A stretch of 64,000 nt of DNA, from contig CANLPY010000001.1 of the NCBI GenBank assembly GCA_947493165.1, positions 930,001-994,000 of the forward strand. Reading direction: 5' to 3'. Positions 58,763-64,000 of the stretch are shown here, one piece after another (the stretch's first letter is position 1; every line of letters begins with the position of its first letter). The notes beneath the pieces were generated by a model that did not search any database, was not told where the DNA came from, and saw only the letters and a list, made by a program, of their open reading frames with translations. The position numbers were made by a program, and so were the translations under genes. The DNA is from an uncultured Erythrobacter sp. Its GTDB lineage: Bacteria; Pseudomonadota; Alphaproteobacteria; Sphingomonadales; Sphingomonadaceae.

Positions 58763-59671
58763 ATGAACCCGGCACCATCCGATCACGCTCCTTCGGGGCT
58801 TCCTGCCGCCTTAGGGGCGTATCTGATTTGGGGGTTTTTGCCACTTTATCTGATACTTGTGCGCACAGTACCAGCGTTTGAATTTGTCGGATGGCGCATC
58901 ATCTGGACACTGCCCTTTTGCTTGCTGATCGTGGCTATTCGCAGGCAATTTCCGACACTCAAAGCCGCTCTTGCCAATCGCAAGACATTGGCCATGCTGT
59001 TCGCAAGTGCAATGCTGATCGCTGCAAACTGGTTCATCTATGTCTGGGCGATCATGGAGAATCAGCTCTACGCTGCAAGTCTAGGATATTATCTGAACCC
59101 ATTGCTGAATGTACTGCTTGGCACGCTATTCCTGAATGAGCGACTGTCACGCTGGCAATGGCTCGCTGTCGCCATCGCCAGCTGTGCAGTCGGGCTCCTG
59201 CTTGCTGGAGCGCTCACGACGCTGTGGATCAGCCTCAGCCTTGCATTCAGTTTTGCGTTTTATGGAATGGTTCGCAAGCAAGTTCCGGTAGGTTCGCTGC
59301 CAGGCCTAACAATCGAGTCCGCAATTTTGCTAGTCCCAGCATGTGCGATTGTTTGGTGGTATGCACAAACCCCCTCTGGCTCCGCGTTTGGAAGCGACCT
59401 ATGGTTGAGTCTAGCTATTGTAGCGGGAGGCGCCGTTACCGCAGTTCCCTTGCTGTTGTTCGCCATCGCCGCGCGACGAATGCCCTATTCAACTCTAGGT
59501 TTTATCCAGTTCATGGCGCCAACTATCGTGTTCATTCTGGGGCTGACTGTGTTTCAGGAAGAGTTGCGTTTAGCCCAGCTCGGTAGCTTTGTGCTTATCT
59601 GGATCGCATTGGCTATCTTTGTTGGTGATCTTTGGCAGCGCTCACGGCGCAAAACAGTTCCGGCCGTCTAG
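58763..59671 (+). CDS. rarD: EamA-family permease RarD
   Basis: A 302-residue ten-helix EamA-domain transporter of the RarD type. Seen are GAYLIWGFLPLYLILV at the start, VGWRIIWTLPFCLL, the mid-protein SLGYYLNPLLNVLLGTLFLNE and the C-terminal FIQFMAPTIVFILG repeat unit. RarD is linked to chloramphenicol sensitivity, but its natural substrate is unknown. The ATG at 58763 has AGGGG 8 bases upstream. It ends in a 4-base convergent overlap with pyrC. Confidence 0.92.
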   Translation: MNPAPSDHAPSGLPAALGAYLIWGFLPLYLILVRTVPAFEFVGWRIIWTLPFCLLIVAIRRQFPTLKAALANRKTLAMLFASAMLIAANWFIYVWAIMENQLYAASLGYYLNPLLNVLLGTLFLNERLSRWQWLAVAIASCAVGLLLAGALTTLWISLSLAFSFAFYGMVRKQVPVGSLPGLTIESAILLVPACAIVWWYAQTPSGSAFGSDLWLSLAIVAGGAVTAVPLLLFAIAARRMPYSTLGFIQFMAPTIVFILGLTVFQEELRLAQLGSFVLIWIALAIFVGDLWQRSRRKTVPAV

Positions 59672-60705
59672 CTTGAAATACGCCAACTCAGCATCTCGCC
59701 AGCATGCCACGGCACGATTTCTTCACCGGCCATCGCAATAGTTTGCGGCACATGGGTGTCACCGCGTTCCAGCGTGATGGTCTGGTCGTGGACGGGTACC
59801 CTGTAAAACCGTGGACCATTGAGCGAGGCGAAGGCCTCAAAATGCTCAAGCGCCTCTTCCTCATCGAACACGGTAAGATAACTCTCAAGTGCGAATGGCG
59901 CATTGAAAATACCCGCACAGCCGCATGAGCTTTCCTTTGCGCTGCGCAGATGCGGCGCGCTGTCAGTGCCTAAGAAGAATTTTGTCGCGCCCGATGTGGC
60001 CGCTTTACGCAGGGCTAAACGATGACCCTCACGCTTAGCGACAGGCAGGCAATAGTTGTGCGGTTGTATGCCGCCAACGAGCATAGCGTTGCGATTGATA
60101 TGAAGATGCTGCGGGGTGATGGTCGCAGCGACATTGTCAGACGCAGCCATCACAAAGTCCACTGCATCTGAAGTGGTGATGTGCTCAAAAACTACGCGAA
60201 GGCTGGGGAAGTCGCGAACAATCGCGCGCATATGGCGCTCAATAAACTCCGCCTCCCGGTCAAACACATCGATATCGTTATCCGTCACTTCGCCGTGAAC
60301 GCACAGCACAATGTCTGCACGTTCCATTGCCTCAAGCACAGGATAGATCTTCGCAACATCGCTTACCCCATGCGCGGAATTGGTAGTAGCGTTGGCCGGG
60401 TAGAGCTTGGCCGCCGTGAACACACCAGCCTTAGCGCCGTCTGCGAGATCTTCTGGATCAGTGTTATCAGTCAAATAACAGGTCATCAAAGGCATGAAGT
60501 CCACACCTTCTGGTACAGCTGCGAGGATGCGAGAGCGGTACGCGCTGGCGCTTGCCGTGTCTGTCACTGGCGGGGAAAGGTTTGGCATCACGATGGCTCG
60601 GCCAAATTGACGTGCAGTGTAAGGAACGACTGCCTGCATCACCTCATCATCGCGAAAATGCAGGTGCCAGTCGTCAGGGCGGCGGATCGTCAATGTATCA
60701 GTCAT
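59668..60705 (-). CDS. pyrC: Dihydroorotase
   Basis: A 345-residue class II dihydroorotase of pyrimidine synthesis, cyclising carbamoyl-aspartate. Seen are RRPDDWHLHFRDD with the HxH zinc ligands, MPNLSPPVTD, the KLYPANATTNSAHGV stretch with the carboxylated lysine, CVHGEV, FEHITTSDAV, and the C-terminal GTDSAPH with the catalytic aspartate. The ATG at 60705 is chosen; the frame is open to 60774 but those residues are not family-like. Divergent from the ATP-grasp gene. Confidence 0.96.
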   Translation of the reverse strand: MTDTLTIRRPDDWHLHFRDDEVMQAVVPYTARQFGRAIVMPNLSPPVTDTASASAYRSRILAAVPEGVDFMPLMTCYLTDNTDPEDLADGAKAGVFTAAKLYPANATTNSAHGVSDVAKIYPVLEAMERADIVLCVHGEVTDNDIDVFDREAEFIERHMRAIVRDFPSLRVVFEHITTSDAVDFVMAASDNVAATITPQHLHINRNAMLVGGIQPHNYCLPVAKREGHRLALRKAATSGATKFFLGTDSAPHLRSAKESSCGCAGIFNAPFALESYLTVFDEEEALEHFEAFASLNGPRFYRVPVHDQTITLERGDTHVPQTIAMAGEEIVPWHAGEMLSWRISS

Positions 60706-60804
60706 TGTGCGCTGCCCTAATGCGGCGCGCGCGCTCTTTCTACCCCTACAGTGCGGAACGCAAAGGGTGGCCACTTGCGAACACCTCGCTTAAAGATGCG
60801 TTCG

Positions 60805-61698
60805 ATGACGAAAATTGCATTCATGGCGTGTAAGACGACGCTTCCTGGTGCGGGCGAACGACGCGGCGATGCCTATGAGCATGATCTAATGGTCACCGCC
60901 CTAGAGCCGGCTTTGACAGCGCGTGGGCTAACGATGGAAGTGATCGACTGGGAAGCAGATATGTCGGCTTTCGAAGACATCGAGCTCGCAATTTTGGGCT
61001 CAGCCTGGAATTATCAGGATAAGCATACTGCATACCTAGAAAAACTGGATGAGTTAGAGGCACGCGGCGTGCAGCTGTGCAATTGTGCTGAGGTGGTCCG
61101 CTGGAACTCCGTCAAAACGTACTTGCGGGAATTGGAAGCGTCCGGCGCGAATACCATCCCGACCATTTGGCTTAATGCTGTGACCAACGATGACGTCATG
61201 GCCGCGATGGATGAATTTGCCTGCGACAAACTCGTCATAAAGCGCCAAGTCGGCGCCGGAGCGGAAGGACAGCTCATGTTCACCCGCGACAATCCGCCGC
61301 CAGCAGGCTGGCACTATGGACATGCGGCAATGCTGCAGCCTTTCCTGCCTACGATCCAAACCGAAGGCGAATATTCGTTCTTGTTCGTCGATGGCGAATT
61401 TAGCCATGCCCTGTGTAAGCGCGCAGCAGACGGTGAATACCGCATCCAGTCGCTTTACGGCGGGACAGAAGTAGACTTCACGCCGAATGAGAGTGAGCGT
61501 GCGCACGCGAAAGCCGTAGTAGGCGCCTTACCCTTTGATGCTCCGCTATATGCGCGAATTGATATGGTCCGCGGCGATGATGATGTCCTGCTGCTCATGG
61601 AAGCCGAGCTGGTTGAACCCTATCTCTACCCAGAGCAAGGACCAGAACTCGGCCCGCGCATAGCCGCTGCCATTTCCAAAAGGCTCACGAAAAGATGA
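60805..61698 (+). CDS. ATP-grasp ligase of unknown substrate
   Basis: A 297-residue ATP-grasp enzyme resembling DcsG-type and RimK-like ligases. Seen are the KIAFMACKTTLPG N-terminus, VVRWNSVKTYLRELEA, the glycine-rich loop KRQVGAGAEGQL, and the metal-binding LLMEAELVEPYLY near the C-terminus. These enzymes join a carboxylate to an amine using ATP. The closest named relatives cyclise O-ureido-serine, but that substrate is not implied here. It overlaps ygfZ by 4 bases (ATGA), so the two are translated together. The start choice is uncertain (60796 or 60805). Confidence 0.82.
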   Translation: MTKIAFMACKTTLPGAGERRGDAYEHDLMVTALEPALTARGLTMEVIDWEADMSAFEDIELAILGSAWNYQDKHTAYLEKLDELEARGVQLCNCAEVVRWNSVKTYLRELEASGANTIPTIWLNAVTNDDVMAAMDEFACDKLVIKRQVGAGAEGQLMFTRDNPPPAGWHYGHAAMLQPFLPTIQTEGEYSFLFVDGEFSHALCKRAADGEYRIQSLYGGTEVDFTPNESERAHAKAVVGALPFDAPLYARIDMVRGDDDVLLLMEAELVEPYLYPEQGPELGPRIAAAISKRLTKR

Positions 61699-62423
61699 CT
61701 GCAACACGCCTTTCAAAACGCGCTCTAGTTCGGCTCACACCGCTTGCTGAAAGTGAAAACGTCGCTGAGTTTCTCCAAGGACTGGTCACGAATGATGTAA
61801 GCGGAAAGCTGCCTGTCTACGCCGCACTGCTATCAGCGCAGGGCAAGATGATGTTCGATTTTTTCGTCTGGAATGACGGCGATGCGCTGTTGCTCGACTG
61901 CGAAACCGATATCGCCGATGACCTAGTCAAACGCCTTTCACTGTATCGCCTGCGCCGTAAAATTGAGATCGCGCGTGACGCAGGTTTAGAGATGCACTGG
62001 AGTGTTACTGGATCAACAGAAGGCTCGCCCGATCCGCGTATGCCTGGTCTTGGCAATCGCTGGATCGCAAGCGCTTCCGATGCAGACACCGCCGATGGTT
62101 CTTACCTCGCGCACCGGTTAGCGCTTGGAGTACCAGAAGGCCAAACCGAGATGGGCGACACTTTATGGCTGGAAACCAACGCAGTGGAGCTGAACGGCGT
62201 CAGCTTTGAAAAGGGCTGTTATATCGGGCAAGAAAACACCGCGCGGATGAATTGGCGACAAAAGGTCAATCGCCGTTTGGTTGTCGTCCCGATTGAGCAA
62301 TCTGAAGAAAAACGCCGCAAGGCTGGGTATCCTGACCTTGGTCTAGCAGTCGATCACTTGCGCGTTACTGATCTGGAAGGCGACACTTTGCCAGACTGGC
62401 AAAGCCGCGCCATCGCAGGCTAA
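61695..62423 (+). CDS. ygfZ: Folate-binding iron-sulfur assembly protein YgfZ
   Basis: A 242-residue GcvT-fold protein that helps build or repair certain iron-sulfur enzymes. The YgfZ signature KGCYIGQE is at residues 173-180, and SAQGKMMFDFFV near 48-59 is the folate-side loop. It is coupled to the ATP-grasp gene upstream and its stop overlaps the convergent tetR stop. Confidence 0.92.
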   Translation: MTATRLSKRALVRLTPLAESENVAEFLQGLVTNDVSGKLPVYAALLSAQGKMMFDFFVWNDGDALLLDCETDIADDLVKRLSLYRLRRKIEIARDAGLEMHWSVTGSTEGSPDPRMPGLGNRWIASASDADTADGSYLAHRLALGVPEGQTEMGDTLWLETNAVELNGVSFEKGCYIGQENTARMNWRQKVNRRLVVVPIEQSEEKRRKAGYPDLGLAVDHLRVTDLEGDTLPDWQSRAIAG

Positions 62424-63019
62424 ACCTGCTCAGCATATTTGGCCAATGATGCTTCTAACATCTGCTGCGCCCGCGACCTTGCCGCATCGCGCGGAAGGCC
62501 AAGAGATTTCGACAATACCGAGCCCATCAGGGCATCGCCCAAGGCCAGCAGAACGAGACTTAAGGTGTCGCGGTGCACCCGCTGATCGTCACATTCATGC
62601 TCGGCCTCTTCAGGGGCAATCTCATCAACCAGGTTATGGATCGTCTCAACAATCGGCTGCAGAGCATCCTCATTCCCAGTAAGCAGCATCCAACTGGTCA
62701 GCGCCCCTGCCCCTTCGCGATCAAACGCGTCAAACGCCAGGTCCACGACCTCGCGCGCTGTACCAAGTCCGGCGCGACTGGCATGAACCGCGTCCTTGAT
62801 CGTCTCGCAGACCGTCTGCGCGAGATGCTCAGCCAACGCCTTTTGCAAGCCAGACGCCGATCCGAAATGGTGCAACAGGTTTGCATGGGTACGGCCGATG
62901 CGCCCAGCCACGGCTTTGAGAGTAACGGATTGTGGCCCCGTCTCAATGAGCAAAGCGCGCGCCGCTTGTAGTGCGGAACTACGCGACTCTTCTGGCGTCA
63001 AACGCTTGCGACTTGTCAT
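62420..63019 (-). CDS. TetR-family transcriptional regulator
   Basis: A 199-residue repressor with an N-terminal helix-turn-helix (ALQAARALLIETGPQSVTLKAVAGRIGRTHANLLHHFGS) and a helical ligand-binding domain. The ATG at 63019 begins MTSRKRLTPEESR; the frame is open to 63085 but without family-like sequence. The target is unknown; the genes to its left are on the other strand, so it may control a gene beyond 63100 or act in trans. Confidence 0.9.
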   Translation of the reverse strand: MTSRKRLTPEESRSSALQAARALLIETGPQSVTLKAVAGRIGRTHANLLHHFGSASGLQKALAEHLAQTVCETIKDAVHASRAGLGTAREVVDLAFDAFDREGAGALTSWMLLTGNEDALQPIVETIHNLVDEIAPEEAEHECDDQRVHRDTLSLVLLALGDALMGSVLSKSLGLPRDAARSRAQQMLEASLAKYAEQV

Positions 63020-63315
63020 TATGGGTGCGTCCCAATCGGTTTTAATTGTTGAACCAATCAAACACAGGACTAGAGCGCCCGTCACGCGGCGACAAGTCCC
63101 CTAGAAAGGACAATGAAGATAGTCGTTTAGGGCTGGCCCGTGGGTCGTCCACCACCGCTAAGCACGCGATGATCTTCAAAACGATGTAGCCACTATGCCC
63201 ATGGGGTCATGCCAGCTGGATGGCCTGGCCTGGTTTGCACCTAGACTTCGCTAGAGAAAAGCCCCCGATACCTCATAAAGAAACGCTGGAGTTTTTGCTT
63301 ATTTGCCTCAGCGGC
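63020..63315. other. Intergenic region, nothing recognised
   Basis: A 296-base gap between the TetR and GNAT genes. It presumably holds the tetR promoter. I saw no tRNA, terminator or repeat in it, and the open frames are short. Confidence 0.5.
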
Positions 63316-63858
63316 TCAGGCTGCTTTTTTCACGTCGGATAACTCCGCCTGCTGCTCCAAGTCGAGCGTGAATTCTGCAACCGGAGCCTTGGCACCGCGC
63401 CCACACGAGTGGCGCTGAACAGTTCGTCCAGTTGCCTTGAAACCCAGCTTGCTCAAAACCTTTCCAGAGGCAGGGTTGTCGAGGAAATGCGACGCGTTGA
63501 GACGCAAATGGCCGAGCATCCTTGCAATATCTAGAACGGCCCGACCTGCCTCAGTCGCAAACCCTTGTCCCCAAAACGGGCGGGCTATCCAATAGCCAAG
63601 CTCCACTTCGCCTGATTCCATCGCATCAATGCCAATACAGCCGATGACGGCTGCATCACGAGCTCGGGTTATCAGAAAGCGCGGGTAGAATGGGTCGCCA
63701 GAGGATTGGGTAAACTGGCGTGCATCTTCTTCACTATAAGGCCAAGGGGCGCTGGCGAGGTTTCGCACCACACCTTCGTCGGCAATGCCCGCAAATACGC
63801 CCTGCCAATCTTCTGGCCAAATCGGTCTTAACAGCAATCTGTCGCTGCGATGGAACAT
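63316..63858 (-). CDS. GNAT-family N-acetyltransferase (RimJ-like)
   Basis: A 180-residue GNAT acetyltransferase of the ribosomal-protein-alanine type. Seen are the TERLLLRP-like SDRLLLRPIWPEDW, the acetyl-CoA loop WGQGFATEAGRAVLDIA (Q/RxxGxG/A variant) and the NPASGKVLSKLGF motif typical of RimJ/RimL relatives. The substrate may be a protein N-terminus or an amine compound. GAGGAGAGG lies 6 bases upstream of the ATG at 63858. Confidence 0.88.
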   Translation of the reverse strand: MFHRSDRLLLRPIWPEDWQGVFAGIADEGVVRNLASAPWPYSEEDARQFTQSSGDPFYPRFLITRARDAAVIGCIGIDAMESGEVELGYWIARPFWGQGFATEAGRAVLDIARMLGHLRLNASHFLDNPASGKVLSKLGFKATGRTVQRHSCGRGAKAPVAEFTLDLEQQAELSDVKKAA

Positions 63859-63965
63859 CGTTGCCTCTCCTCATCGAAGTGGTCCGCCCCACACAGCTTC
63901 GATAGAACCCGTATGTGACGAATTCAATTGACGAACGTGAATTCGACAATCGGAGAGGGAAAACG

Positions 63966-63986
63966 AAAAAAGGGAGATTGGCTCCC
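63966..63986 (-). terminator. Intrinsic terminator of a gene beyond the right edge
   Basis: On the minus strand GGGAG (63986-63982) pairs with CTCCC (63976-63972) around a 5-base loop, followed by TTTTTT (63971-63966). No gene ends here within the window, so it must end a minus-strand gene located to the right of 64000. Confidence 0.75.
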
Positions 63987-64000
63987 TGCTACCAGGAAAG

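Noticed and set aside
1..64000. CRISPR array or prophage
   Set aside because: No series of equal-length direct repeats with unique spacers was seen, and apart from the single holin gene there are no phage structural, integrase or terminase genes.

Overview
The window is a gene-dense bacterial chromosome segment. Its gene content and order point to an alphaproteobacterium of the order Sphingomonadales, probably Erythrobacteraceae. The lines of evidence are an NDUFS4-like complex I accessory protein, plant-type GshA, class I lysyl-tRNA synthetase, a DUF6456-type protein, a GTA-type holin, a TonB-dependent receptor and an SRP RNA next to dnaX. The assignment is inference from family knowledge; no search was run. 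Almost everything is core housekeeping. I saw no prophage, integron, classical insertion sequence or CRISPR array.

Layout. 1-5500: dnaX (cut by the left edge), the SRP RNA, an NDUFS4-like gene, hrpB coupled to a polyprenyl diphosphate synthase, and a divergent chorismate mutase. 5497-8079: a histidine kinase, an OmpR-type regulator and a secreted PepSY-like protein, probably one envelope-sensing module. 8204-11000: an ABC-F ATPase coupled to a uracil-DNA-glycosylase-superfamily protein, then an NTF2-like protein. 11008-13391: a DUF6456 protein divergent from an XRE regulator, which is coupled to a glycosyltransferase and has a palindromic candidate operator. 13400-16375: the yajC-secD-secF operon. 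16635-18943: tRNA-Pro(GGG) and a TonB-dependent receptor. 18980-22965: a CoA-ester lyase, an orphan GTA-type holin, aroQ, accB and accC. 22997-24324: an Lrp-GFA-unknown operon. 24558-27517: an apparent pseudo-histidine-kinase and a polysaccharide-deacetylase-like protein. 27605-27814: two tRNAs.

27825-37391: an M28 peptidase, two tandem paralogous membrane diguanylate cyclases, ettA, and the most accessory-looking stretch. That stretch holds an unknown membrane-anchored coiled-coil gene overlapping ettA, and a compact GIY-YIG nuclease gene flanked by inverted palindromic repeats. A conserved unknown gene, an FMN-binding protein and a very arginine-rich RcnB-like protein follow. 37520-48629: a 2OG-Fe(II) oxygenase, lysS, a DinG-like helicase coupled to a SixA-like phosphatase, and soxR with a near-consensus SoxR box facing a VOC-family gene. 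Then come a YedK/HMCES-type protein, ubiA, rsmE and gshA. 48630-58400: an ICMT-like methyltransferase, BamB- and YfgM-like envelope proteins, a glycosyltransferase coupled to a hydrolase, selO, astD and a lipoprotein. 58400-64000: a candidate structured RNA, rarD, pyrC, an ATP-grasp ligase coupled to ygfZ, a TetR regulator, a GNAT acetyltransferase, and the terminator of a gene beyond the right edge.

Best leads: the repeat/GIY-YIG cassette (34424-34898); the candidate RNA at 58465-58626; the strong terminator with no gene upstream near 40124; the degenerate kinase; the SoxR-VOC switch; and the orphan GTA-type holin.
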